Origin: Pantoea sp. GD03673
Lineage (GTDB): Bacteria; Pseudomonadota; Gammaproteobacteria; Enterobacterales; Enterobacteriaceae
DNA: 64,000 nt
Direction of reading: 5' to 3'
Assembly: GCF_029844725.1 (NCBI RefSeq)
Contig: NZ_JAOCKJ010000003.1
Span: forward strand, 1 to 64,000
Positions 36,734-46,500 of the stretch are shown here, in pieces. A program made the translations under genes and the position numbers. Each line of letters opens with the position of its first letter. Positions within the stretch are counted from its first letter, which is position 1. The notes under the pieces were generated by a model that ran no database searches, was not told where the DNA came from, and was given only the letters and a program-made list of their open reading frames with translations.

Positions 36734-38109
36734 TTTTGTTCCTTATTAAGCGTAAGTACGACTTTGTGATTCGCAATGCGGAGAGAGCACAGAACAGGGA
36801 TGACAGCGCTGCATGCTGCTATGACAAAGCAAAGACGATAGGACTGATCTACAGGCATCCCTGTGTTCGCTATCAGATTGAACAGCAGGCTGACCAGCGT
36901 TACGCCGAGACAAAAACTAAGCTGACGATTGATATTCCACAGGGCGCTTGCATCGGCCAGTTCACGATCAGCCATTTGAATAAAAGCAGAACTCTGCGCC
37001 GTGCTGCTGCACAAGCTGCCGCCAAATCCCATAAAAGCGAAAGCGAGTATGCAAATAATCGTGTCTATGCTATGCCCTCTTAGCGCCAGCATCCCGATAC
37101 CTAATGCCTGAACCAGGCAGCCTGTGATAAAGAGCGGACGGGGGCCCCAGCGGTTAAACTTTTTGCCCGTCAGGCTGATAGCGGCAAAAGAGGCTATTGA
37201 CCAGGGGAGCATGAGCAAACCCACGAAGCTGGCATGCATCCCCAACTGATTTTGCAGATAGAGCATGGTGATCATACTGACGCCAGTAAACACACCGGGG
37301 ATAAACTGATAAATCAGCATTGCGGTATGTAAAAGCGGATCTTTCACCAGATGCAGGTTAATAAGCGGGTGACGTTTTTTAAGCGCGTTGCTGACATAAC
37401 CCGCCAGTGTAACAATACCTGCCAGTAGCATCAGTGCGCCTTTAATGAACTCTCCGGCTTCACCCACATAGGTCAGCCCCAGCAAAATCAGCGTGAGCGC
37501 AACGCAGCCACTGACTAATCCCACCAGATCTAACGGTTCGGCGGTCTTTTCCGGGCGAACCGGTTTGAGCCATAAACCTGCCATGAGCAGCGTCACCACG
37601 GCCAGGGGAAGGCTGACCAGAAATACCCAGCGCCAGCTGAGATGCTCGACCAGTATTCCGCCAATGGCTGGCGAGAGGGCGGGTGCGAGCAGAGCGACCA
37701 GCATGACAACAGAGGATAATTTTGCGCGCTCATTACTTTGATACAAAGCGTAAGTCATTGTCTGTCCTATGGGGATCAGCAATCCGCCGCCAATACCCTG
37801 AATCCAGCGCCAGGTAATGAGTTGCGTAACCGATGCTGACGCACCCACTCCGCAGGTACCCAAAATAAAAATCAGTAATGACAGCATGAAAAGACGTTTC
37901 GCCCCCATCCGCCTTGCCAGCCAGCTACTCAGGGGGATGACCAGTGTCAGCCCCAGAATGTATCCATTACTTATCCACGCCAGCTGGCTGACGGGTGCGT
38001 CGAAATGCCGGCCGATATCCGGATAAGCCACGTTGGCGATAAACATATTCACCAGATCGATAAAAAATCCCAGCAGATACACACTGGCAACGCGCACACG
38101 ATAAGACAT
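36730..38109 (-). CDS. MFS multidrug-type exporter (DHA2/EmrB-like)
   Basis: About 460 residues, 12-14 membrane helices. Motif A reads WLARRMGAKRLF, and the motif C-like segment ALLAPALSPAIGGILV marks a drug/H+ antiporter. It could export the indole product of the island or a toxic intermediate, which is inference. I prefer ATG 38109 (MSYRVR): a start at 38133 would sit immediately downstream of a TATACT -10-like element and leave almost no leader. Divergent from the LysR gene across a 19-bp palindrome. Forms an operon with the NTF2-like gene. Confidence 0.8.
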   Translation of the reverse strand: MSYRVRVASVYLLGFFIDLVNMFIANVAYPDIGRHFDAPVSQLAWISNGYILGLTLVIPLSSWLARRMGAKRLFMLSLLIFILGTCGVGASASVTQLITWRWIQGIGGGLLIPIGQTMTYALYQSNERAKLSSVVMLVALLAPALSPAIGGILVEHLSWRWVFLVSLPLAVVTLLMAGLWLKPVRPEKTAEPLDLVGLVSGCVALTLILLGLTYVGEAGEFIKGALMLLAGIVTLAGYVSNALKKRHPLINLHLVKDPLLHTAMLIYQFIPGVFTGVSMITMLYLQNQLGMHASFVGLLMLPWSIASFAAISLTGKKFNRWGPRPLFITGCLVQALGIGMLALRGHSIDTIICILAFAFMGFGGSLCSSTAQSSAFIQMADRELADASALWNINRQLSFCLGVTLVSLLFNLIANTGMPVDQSYRLCFVIAACSAVIPVLCSLRIANHKVVLTLNKEQK

Positions 38110-38191
38110 TTGTTTTCTCAGACAGGAGAGCATAGGGCGCGCAGTATAAGACCGATATCAACCCGGATAAATTGCTTTTCCCTTGCTACAC

Positions 38192-38210
38192 TGTCAAAAT
38201 TATTTTGACA
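38192..38210. promoter_or_regulatory. 19-bp palindromic operator between MFS exporter and LysR genes
   Basis: TGTCAAAA-TTA-TTTTGACA, perfect 8-bp arms. It contains TTGACA -35-like hexamers on both strands, so binding of the LysR protein would affect both divergent promoters. Confidence 0.7.
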
Positions 38211-38235
38211 ATTTGCATACCGAAGAGGAGACGTG

Positions 38236-39141
38236 ATGATCAATATGCAACGCCTGGCTATGTTTGTTGCGGTAGCAGAGGCGGGCAGTTTTACCGGTGC
38301 CGCTCAGACGCTGGGACTTACCAAAGCAGTAGTCAGTTTCAATATCAAACATCTTGAAGAAGAGCTTGGTGTTTCACTGCTGACAAGAAGTACCCGACGC
38401 GTTTCGACGACGGATGCCGGAGAACGATTTTATCATCGCTGTCTCCAGCTTCTTGAGGATGCCGAAAGCGCCCTGGAGGATGTCCGCAGCGATCATGCCG
38501 GATTAAGCGGGTTGCTGAGGATCACCACAACCCCGGAGTATGGGGCCAGGGTGATTGTGCCAGCACTCACGGATTTTACGGCGAAACATCCACAGTTACG
38601 TATCCAGCACGTTTCTTCATCAAAAAATGACGATCTCATTGCCGGTCGCTTTGATGTGGCTATCCGGCTCGGTCATCTGGCCGATTCCAGCCATCATGCC
38701 CGTCTCATCGATCGGTTTGATATTCTGGCGGTTGCAGCGCCGCGTTATCTGAGCACCCTCCACACCCGGTCTGTCCGGAACCTTGAACAGCTTGCTTCTG
38801 CAAAATGGATTGCGCATAGCCGCTTATCAACGCCGCTCAGCTGGCAGGTTGTCACACCCGGCGGGCTGATTGTACTGTTGAGCGCCAGCTCTCCAGCAAT
38901 GGTCATGGCTGACAGCGCGTCCTCTTTGCTGGCGTTTGCGTTAGCCGGAGCTGGCGTTACCCTTCTGCCGGCCTGGCTGGTACAGGATGAGATAGCGAAG
39001 GGAAGGTTAATACATCTTCTGCCCGATCATCTTTTTCCCCCACAGGGTATCTACGCGCTTTATCCCAATACACGCCATGTGCCGGAAAAAGTGCGGACAT
39101 TCATTGATTTCCTGCACGATCGCTTAGTGGCAATAACCTGA
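38236..39141 (+). CDS. LysR-family transcriptional regulator
   Basis: A 301-residue LysR regulator with N-terminal wHTH (MQRLAMFVAVAEAGSFTGAA, AVVSFNIKHLEEELGVSLL) and a substrate-binding domain. It belongs to the AaeR/DsdC-broad group with GLLRITTTPEYG and VAIRLG. GAGGAG precedes ATG 38236. Probable control of the divergent exporter/NTF2 unit through the palindrome at 38192-38210, and possibly of the monooxygenase downstream. An indole ligand is speculation. Confidence 0.88.
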   Translation: MINMQRLAMFVAVAEAGSFTGAAQTLGLTKAVVSFNIKHLEEELGVSLLTRSTRRVSTTDAGERFYHRCLQLLEDAESALEDVRSDHAGLSGLLRITTTPEYGARVIVPALTDFTAKHPQLRIQHVSSSKNDDLIAGRFDVAIRLGHLADSSHHARLIDRFDILAVAAPRYLSTLHTRSVRNLEQLASAKWIAHSRLSTPLSWQVVTPGGLIVLLSASSPAMVMADSASSLLAFALAGAGVTLLPAWLVQDEIAKGRLIHLLPDHLFPPQGIYALYPNTRHVPEKVRTFIDFLHDRLVAIT

Positions 39142-39681
39142 GCCTGAAGCAACGAATAACATTCAAAAAACTGATTATATGCGTCGGGGAAGGTTTTTTT
39201 CTGGCCTATGTCAGAGTCCCTCATTTTTTTATATTCATTGCATTTGAGCACGCCTAATCCACGAGGCTTACAGGTTTTAAACGTTTAACTTTATGATGGT
39301 TAGGTCGATTGATTTTTGCGCAATTAAGCTACTTAATTGGCTTTCCTGAACTGTATAAAATAAAAACTGAAAAATTACATTTAAAATAATAATACTAATG
39401 CGAATAAAATCATCTACTTACTATTAGTTATCGCGTGAGATGATGCGACGGAAAATTTATCATATCTGCCTGTAAATTAAACGCTAAAGAGGCCCGGGCA
39501 GGACTTTTGGATAGAAAAGTTTACAAGGAAAAATGAGGGGTTATTACAGAATTAAGTTGACAGTGAAAGGGAATATATTGTCTCTTATCGCCGATTTGTA
39601 AATTAACTTCAGCAAGAAAACATGAGAATTGCTTGTGTTTTTGCCTTCTGCGGGTCTGGATCACTCAGGGAGAATGTAAAA
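39142..39681. other. Gene-free AT-rich leader upstream of the flavin monooxygenase
   Basis: About 540 nt, visibly AT-rich (runs such as AAAATAATAATACTAATGCG). No credible gene is seen. It probably holds the promoter and untranslated leader of the monooxygenase. No clear operator palindrome was found. Confidence 0.5.
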
Positions 39682-40860
39682 ATGATCGGTTTATCGTCGT
39701 CAGTCATGCAATCGGGCATTGTGGATTTGGCACCCTCAGAATTTGAGGCGCTGTTGAGTAATATCAGAGAACGGGCACTCACAGGTGAATTTGATGATCG
39801 CAGACATATCTCTCAAGACATCATTGAGCGTTTCAGGACGGCCGGTGTTTATAGGGCACTGGTGCCTCAGCGATTAGGCGGGAAGGAATCTAATCCTTTT
39901 GATTTTTGTCAGCTGATTGAATGCCTGGCAGAGGCTGACGGCTCTGCCGGATGGGTAGCGAGTTTTGGGATGAGCCCATTTTACCTTTCAGCTCTACCTT
40001 CAAAAACACTTGAAGCGCTTTACAATACCGATAAAGGAGCCGATATCATTTTTGCAGGAGGCATTTTCCCTACGCAAACGGCATCTCCGGTTGAAGGAGG
40101 GGTAAGAGTTACGGGCCGCTGGCGGTATTCGAGTGGATGCATGGGCGCAGATGTTGTTGGCGTGGGGATTCAGACGGAATCAGCGGGGGGTAAAGAACTT
40201 CCCCGGGTGGCTGTGCTGCCCGTGTCAGATGTCACGATTGATCAGACATGGAATATGGTGGGCTTAATGGGTACCGGCAGTCATGATCTGGTGGTAAAAG
40301 ATGTTTTCGTTCCTGAGGAGTGGACTTTTATCCGGGGAGACAAAGCAAACCTTGAGGAAAATCTGTTCAAATATCCTACCCTTTCACTGGCAACACAGGT
40401 GCTATCTGTGGTTGCGATTGGCGTTGCGCGGCGGGCAATCAATGAAGTCCGAAATACATCAAATCTGAATCTGTCGGTCACCGGCGCACCTGCAACAATA
40501 CAAAAACCTACCGCTAAAATTGAGATCGCTAAAGCTGAAGCACGTTTTCATTCAATGCGCTCTTACTTTTATCAATCACTGCAAAACGTATGGTCCTGCA
40601 TTTCCAAGGGAGAAGGATTATACGATCATCAGATAAATATGTTGCGTTTATCCAGCACCAACGCTGTTCACGAAGCAGCAAAAATTTGCCGCAACATGCA
40701 ATTATTATCAGGTATGACTGGCGTTTCGAAAAATCACCCTGTCGCCAGATGTGTTAATGACACTATGGTAATAACCCAACACGCTTTTATGGGTGAAATG
40801 ACGTATTTAAATGCAGGTACGATGCTATGTGGGCAGCTTCCCACGGCAGGATATCTGTAA
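39682..40860 (+). CDS. Two-component flavin-dependent monooxygenase, acyl-CoA dehydrogenase fold (IacA/HpaB-C2-like)
   Basis: About 392 residues. The acyl-CoA-dehydrogenase fold is seen in EADGSAGWVASFGMSP, VRVTGRWRYSSGCMGADVVG (the flavin-binding WRYSSG), NMVGLMGTGSHDLVV and the C-terminal helices. There is no catalytic Glu of true acyl-CoA dehydrogenases, as in HsaA, HpaH-C2 and the IAA/indole oxygenase IacA. Such enzymes use reduced flavin from a separate reductase to hydroxylate aromatic rings; IacA homologues oxidise IAA and turn indole to indigo. Start ATG 39682 follows AGGGAGAATG; the longer frame from 39622 adds 20 residues. A flavin reductase gene follows 107 nt later. The rest of an iac cluster is not in the window. 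Confidence 0.8.
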   Translation: MIGLSSSVMQSGIVDLAPSEFEALLSNIRERALTGEFDDRRHISQDIIERFRTAGVYRALVPQRLGGKESNPFDFCQLIECLAEADGSAGWVASFGMSPFYLSALPSKTLEALYNTDKGADIIFAGGIFPTQTASPVEGGVRVTGRWRYSSGCMGADVVGVGIQTESAGGKELPRVAVLPVSDVTIDQTWNMVGLMGTGSHDLVVKDVFVPEEWTFIRGDKANLEENLFKYPTLSLATQVLSVVAIGVARRAINEVRNTSNLNLSVTGAPATIQKPTAKIEIAKAEARFHSMRSYFYQSLQNVWSCISKGEGLYDHQINMLRLSSTNAVHEAAKICRNMQLLSGMTGVSKNHPVARCVNDTMVITQHAFMGEMTYLNAGTMLCGQLPTAGYL

Positions 40861-40967
40861 TTTTATTTGCAAATAAGCATGAATTTCTGGTTGGTTTTTT
40901 ATAATAATACGATACGTATTATTAAACCTGAGTAATAAATTTCACTTAGATCGAAATGGTAAAGAAA

Positions 40968-41459
40968 ATGATAGACATTAATGATTTTCGCAATGGAATG
41001 TCAATGCTTGGTAGCGCTGTTTCTATTGTCACCACCGCCCATGAAAAAAACAACTATGGAATGACTGTTTCCGCAGTGTGTAGTGTGACCGATACCCCAC
41101 CAACGTTACTGGTATGTATTAACCGTAAATCATGGTCCCATGATTTTTTTGTTTCCAGCGGCGTGCTATGTGTGAACATACTCTCTTCATCACAAAAGGA
41201 TTTATCATCTTCATTTGCCAATAAATCACTTTCAATGGCAGACCGGTTTAGTTCCCATAGCTGGTCAAAACTTCATACAGGGGCACCCGCATTAGATGAT
41301 GCACTGGTGAATTTTGATTGTGAGATCAATGAAGTAATCGAGAATGGTTCCCATAGCGTTCTGTTCGCAAAAATCAGGAAAATGCGTATGGGCCAACCTT
41401 CATCAGGTTTAATTTATTTTAACAGAAACTATCATGGCATACCTGAAAGCACGTTGTGA
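40968..41459 (+). CDS. HpaC-like NAD(P)H:flavin oxidoreductase
   Basis: A 163-residue flavin reductase (a GTP- or ATG start slightly upstream at 40956 would add four residues). The family signature is AVSIVTTAHEKNNYGMTVSA, then CSVTDTPPTLLVCINRKSWS, and a late SGLIYFNRNYHGI, closely paralleling E. coli HpaC. It should supply reduced FMN or FAD to the monooxygenase encoded just upstream, as in two-component systems. No other flavin monooxygenase in the island requires it. Both genes are on the plus strand, so co-transcription is likely. Confidence 0.88.
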   Translation: MIDINDFRNGMSMLGSAVSIVTTAHEKNNYGMTVSAVCSVTDTPPTLLVCINRKSWSHDFFVSSGVLCVNILSSSQKDLSSSFANKSLSMADRFSSHSWSKLHTGAPALDDALVNFDCEINEVIENGSHSVLFAKIRKMRMGQPSSGLIYFNRNYHGIPESTL

Positions 41460-41469
41460 TATGTTTTTA

Positions 41470-41499
41470 CCTGAATAAATATATGAGCACTTATTCAGG
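41470..41499. terminator. Hairpin after the flavin reductase gene
   Basis: Nine-bp stem CCTGAATAA / TTATTCAGG with a 12-nt loop, 10 nt past the stop. No T run on the plus strand. Confidence 0.5.
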
Positions 41500-42317
41500 G
41501 AGCAGGAAAATCGTGGCAGAGAGTGTTAACAAATAGCTGCAAAACGCCTGTGTGAGTAAAATCATTGGTGGCTATCGACACTCTTCATGCAATACTGACC
41601 TTCTTTCGACGCTGTTAATGGGGTTATCTTACGCTTAATTCACCTTTCAGATATTTTACAAATCTGGTTGCCGAAGATAGCGGATGCTTTAAATAATCTT
41701 ATTGATTACTTTCAATATCTGAGGTTCATGGCTTATGTGTGAATAATCGCTAGTATAAACGCAGGTGCTCATAAGTAAGTTCTGAAGCATTCTATTCAGA
41801 ATCAGTTATGCAAACCATTTTTTCGAAAGCTGTCTGAAAGGAGTCGGAGAATTCTAACTGTCCCATTACAAAGTGATGCTTGGGTAAACATTACTATCAA
41901 ATATAAGCAGGCGGCATGCCCATATCTGATTGAATCCGCCAGATTGATTGTTCAGTTTTTTTCAAAATATGTTTCGTATAGAACATTTCCATAACTTCAA
42001 GCGTTGCACAGGCACATCGCCCTCGCCTGACATGGGGTATGCATGCCCTCATGCATCTGCATCTTCAAACCGTTAATCATCTTATCTGCAACAGAAACGC
42101 TTATTCACTGAGAGGATTTTGAACCGGGATAATCGCTTTATAAAAATGATCACCCGCGTAGTTAATTACATCCCGGCGGATTGACCGTCCTGCTCCGGTG
42201 TCAACGGTGCCACACAAGTGGCGGGCGCTGCTAAAAACCTGACGATCCCCGGCTGCTTTCTTCGTGATTGACAGTCAGCAGGCTTACATATTTCCGGACA
42301 TTCTTCTTTTCGTTTTG
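41500..42317. other. Gene-poor right edge of the island
   Basis: About 800 nt with no full gene. It contains the right copy of the 48-bp repeat. A short minus-strand open stretch at about 42110-42260 reads GAGRSIRRDVINYAGDHFYK and ends NPLSE plus stop; it looks like the end of some protein, which I could not identify. Confidence 0.5.
41970..42017. repeat. Right copy of the 48-bp direct repeat flanking the auxin island
   Basis: Matches 31229-31276 at 39 of 48 positions in the same orientation. The two copies bracket the 10.7-kb block holding the integrase remnant, iaaMH and the monooxygenase pair. Confidence 0.6.
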
Positions 42318-42346
42318 CTGACATACATTTTGATGCTGCTTAATTA
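42318..42346 (+). promoter_or_regulatory. Candidate promoter of the RND efflux operon
   Basis: -35-like CTGACA at 42318-42323, 17-nt spacer, -10-like TAATTA at 42341-42346. Transcription would start just before the palindrome at 42361-42374. Confidence 0.5.
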
Positions 42347-42360
42347 GACTGCACGCTGAG

Positions 42361-42374
42361 AATGAACGTTCATT
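42361..42374. promoter_or_regulatory. Palindromic operator before the RND operon
   Basis: Perfect 14-bp palindrome AATGAACGTTCATT located 11 nt upstream of the membrane-fusion-protein start. It is well placed for repression by a TetR protein; two such genes lie downstream of the operon. Confidence 0.7.
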
Positions 42375-42385
42375 ACAGGGTATTT

Positions 42386-43534
42386 ATGAGAAAGTTTCAG
42401 CGCAGTGTGATCGCAGGAATTGTGATGATGGTGGCGGCCTGCGATCAAAACAGTCGTCATCCGGATACAAACATGACCACCGAAGTGGGTGTGAAAACAT
42501 TACAAACGGAATCTGTGACACTGGATAGCCAGCTGGCCGGGCGCGTAACGGGAAGTATGACATCAGATGTCAGGCCACAGGTGGATGGCATCATCCAGAA
42601 ACGCCTGTTTGCAGAGGGGGATGACGTCAAAGCCGGGCAGATACTCTATCAGATCGATCCTGCCAGCTATCAGGCCAGTTACGATCAAGCCTTAGCACAG
42701 CTGAAAAATGCACAGGCGCTGGTGAAAAGCAGCAAATTGAAAGCTGAACGCTATGCTGCGCTGGTGAAAGAAAAGGGTGTGTCACGGCAGGATGCCGATG
42801 ATGCGCAGGCAACCTATCAGCAGAACGTCGCCTCTGTCGATCAGTACCGCGCTACCGTTGAAAGTGCCCGTATCAACCTGAACTATACCCAAATCAAAGC
42901 GCCCATCAGTGGCCGTATCGGAATCTCATCGGTGACGCCAGGTGCCCTGGTGACGGCCAGCCAGACCTCTGCACTGGCAACGATTCGCGCACTTGATCCC
43001 ATCTATGTCGATCTGACCCAGTCCAGTGTCCAGCTGCTGAAACTGAAGCGCCAGCAGGCGTCACTGCAGCAGAGTACAGATGCCGTGGCTGTCAGGGTCA
43101 CTCTGGAAGATGGCACTGCCTATGAACATCCCGGCAAGCTGGAACTGACCGAAGTCTCTGTTGATGAAGCGACGGGCACGGTTACGCTGCGGGCGATCTT
43201 CCCCAATCCGCAGCATGAACTTTTGCCCGGCATGTACGTTCGGGCCAGTGTCACCAATGGCGTAAAAAGTGATGCCATTCTGGCACCGCAGCAGGGCATC
43301 ACCCGGGATGCGAAAGGCCATGCTACGGCGCTGGTGGTGGATAACGAAAGTAAGGTTGAAAGCCGTGAAGTTGTGGCCGATCGCGTGATTGGCAACAAAT
43401 GGCTGATTACCTCGGGCCTTCATCGCGGCGACAAGCTGATTGTGGAAGGAACCGCGAAAGTGCAGCCGGGCATGCGTGTCAGCGCCGTTGAAGTGACGCC
43501 AGACGATAAAGCCGCTTCAGGCGAGGGCAATTGA
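42386..43534 (+). CDS. RND efflux periplasmic adaptor (AcrA/MexA family lipoprotein)
   Basis: A 382-residue membrane fusion protein. The N-terminal signal ends in lipobox VAAC (Cys near 19). It has the biotinyl-lipoyl halves (VRPQVDGIIQKRLFAEGDDV and ISGRIGISSVTPGALV), an alpha-hairpin between them, and a beta-barrel/membrane-proximal part with DGTAYEHPGKLELTEVSV. It connects the RND pump to the outer-membrane channel. Start ATG 42386 has AGGG 5 nt upstream. First gene of a three-gene operon, 1 nt before the pump gene. Confidence 0.93.
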   Translation: MRKFQRSVIAGIVMMVAACDQNSRHPDTNMTTEVGVKTLQTESVTLDSQLAGRVTGSMTSDVRPQVDGIIQKRLFAEGDDVKAGQILYQIDPASYQASYDQALAQLKNAQALVKSSKLKAERYAALVKEKGVSRQDADDAQATYQQNVASVDQYRATVESARINLNYTQIKAPISGRIGISSVTPGALVTASQTSALATIRALDPIYVDLTQSSVQLLKLKRQQASLQQSTDAVAVRVTLEDGTAYEHPGKLELTEVSVDEATGTVTLRAIFPNPQHELLPGMYVRASVTNGVKSDAILAPQQGITRDAKGHATALVVDNESKVESREVVADRVIGNKWLITSGLHRGDKLIVEGTAKVQPGMRVSAVEVTPDDKAASGEGN

Positions 43535-43535
43535 T

Positions 43536-46500
43536 ATGCTGGCTCAGTTCTTTATTCGTCGTCCGGTTTTCGCCTGGGTTATTGCCCTGTGCATCATGAT
43601 GTTCGGCATCCTGAGCATCAACAGCCTGCCTGTGGCGCAATACCCGGATGTGGCACCGCCGCAAATCAGTATCCAGGCAACCTATACCGGTGCATCTGCG
43701 GAAACGCTGGAGAGCAGCGTGACGCAGGTCATTGAGCAGCAGCTTACCGGGCTGGATGGATTGCTCTATTTCAATGCCACCAGCACGGCATCTACGGGTC
43801 AGGTCAGAATTAATGTCACCTTCCGGCAGGGCACCGACCCGGATATTGCTCAGGTTCAGGTGCAGAACAAGGTTCAGCAGGCAGAGAGCCGCCTGCCGAC
43901 CGCCGTCACCGCACAGGGTGTGACCGTGCAGAAGGCGCAAAGTGACTTTCTGCTGATTCTTGCGTTGTACGATAAAACCAACAAAAGCAGCTCATCAGAT
44001 GTCGCCGACTATATGGTGAGTAACATGGAAGACAGTCTGGCACGCGTACCGGGGGTGGGCAGCGTTCAGGTATTTGGTGCTGAATATGCGATGCGTATCT
44101 GGCTCGATCCGGCCAGACTGGCCTCCTATTCACTGATGCCTTCTGATGTCACCACGGCCCTTGAGAGTCAAAACACGCAGGTCTCCTCCGGTCAGTTAGG
44201 CGCACAACCAGCCAGCAAAGAACAACAGCTGGTGGCGACAGTCCGCTCACGGTCACGTCTGCAAACGCCTGAGCAGTTCCGCAATATCGTACTGAAAAGT
44301 CAGGCCGATGGATCAGTGGTGCGACTGAGTGATGTCGCACGCGTTGAAATGGGTGATGAGGATTACAGTTCTAACGTGCTGGCGAACGGTCATCCGGCAT
44401 CCGGTATTGCTGTCCAGCTGGCGTCAGGGGCTAATGCGCTCTCAACCGCCGAACAGGTAAAAGCCAGAATCAATGAGTTCCGCAGCACTATGCCTGCTGG
44501 CTATGAAATTGCGTATCCCCTCGACAGTACCGATTTCGTCAAAATCTCAATAGAAGAGGTAGTTAAAACCCTGATCGAAGCGGTGATCTTAGTGGTCATT
44601 GTGATGTTTGTTTTCCTGCAAAGCATCCGCACGACGCTAATCCCGGCGATTGCTATCCCGGTGGTATTACTCGGCACCTTTGGCGTGCTGTCCCTCTTTG
44701 GCTATTCAATTAATACCCTCACGATGTTCGGTATGGTGCTCGCCATCGGCTTACTGGTTGATGATGCCATCGTCGTGGTTGAAAACGTCGAACGTGTGAT
44801 GCGTGAAGAGGGCTTACCACCGCGACAGGCAACGGAAAAATCGATGAAGGAGATTACCGGTGCGTTGATTGGCATCGCCATGGTGCTCTCGGCGGTGTTC
44901 CTGCCAATGACCTTTTTCAGCGGATCGACGGGTGTGATCTATCGTCAGTTCTCAATCACGATTGTTTCATCAATGGTGCTGTCGGTGATTGTGGCGCTGA
45001 CGCTGACCCCCGCACTCTGTGCCACCCTGCTTACACCGCATGATCACGAAAGCAGCAGCAAAGGGTTTTTCGGCTGGTTTAACCGCAGCTATGAGAAAGT
45101 CCAGGCACGCTATCAGTCTGGCGTTGGTCATGTTGTGAACGGTTCAGTGCGTTATCTGCTGCTGTATGGTGTGCTGCTGATCGGCTGTGCGGTGCTCTAC
45201 ATGCGCCTGCCGACGGGCTTCCTCCCGACCGAAGACCAGGGTTACATCATGGTGCAGTATCAACTGGCCCCTGGCGCCACGGAAAATCGGACAAGTGACG
45301 TGCGTCGTCAGGTACAGCACTACTTTGCAACCCAGGAGAAAGATAACGTTAACGTCAGCATGCTGGTAAACGGCTTTAGTTTTGCGGGGAATGGTCAGAA
45401 CGCCGGTATCGGTTTCATTGCGCTGAAGAACTGGAGTGATCGTAAAGGCAGCGAAAACAGTGCTGATGCTATTGCCGGTCGCGCAATGAAGGCGCTGTCG
45501 GGCATTCGTGATGCGCAGGTTTTTGTGCTCACGCCACCGCCGGTTTCCGGACTGGGTCAGTCAAATGGCTTCACCTTTGAACTGCAGGCGCGTGGTGCCA
45601 CCAGCCGGGATGAGTTGCTGTCTATGCGGGATCAGCTCATCGCGGCTGCCAACAAGGATCCCGCGCTCAGTGCCGTGCGTGCCAACTCGCTGCCGAGCCT
45701 GCCGCAGCTGGATGTCGATATTGATGATGCGAAAGCACAGTCGCTGGGTCTGACCATTAGCGATATTAACAGCACGTTAAGTGCGGCCATCGGGGGGAGC
45801 TACGTGAATGACTTCACCGATCGCGGTCGTGTGAAAAAAGTTTACATCCAGGGGGAACAGCAGTTCCGCAGCAAGCCGGAAGATATTGACCAGTGGTATG
45901 TCCGTGGCACGGACAGCAGCAGTAATACCACGATGGTGCCGTTCTCATCCTTTGCCTCAATGAAATGGGCGTATGGTCCCGATGTTCTGTCACGTTATGA
46001 CGGCCTGGCCGCTTACGAAATTCAGGGTTCGGCGGCGGCTGGCAAGAGTTCCGGGGACGCCATCTCCGCAATGGAAAAGCTGGTCGCGAAATTACCCGCA
46101 GGAAACACATTTGCATGGAGTGGGCTTTCTTATCAGGAAAAACTCTCTGGCAATCAGGCCATGTCGCTGTATGGCATCTCGCTGATTGTGGTGTTCCTGT
46201 GCCTTGCCGCGTTATATGAAAGCTGGTCAGTGCCCTTTTCAGTGATGATGGTGGTGCCACTAGGCGTTATAGGCTCGCTGCTGGCGATTACCCTGCGGGG
46301 ACTGGAAAACGACGTTTATTTCCAGGTTGCGCTGCTCACGATTATCGGCTTATCGGCCAAGAACGCCATTCTGATCGTGGAGTTTGCAGAAGAGCAATAC
46401 CGTAAAGGAGAGAGCCTGCTCAGGGCCGCAACGCATGCAGCAACGATGCGCCTGCGTCCCATCATTATGACCTCGCTGGCCTTTATTGCGGGGGTGCTGC

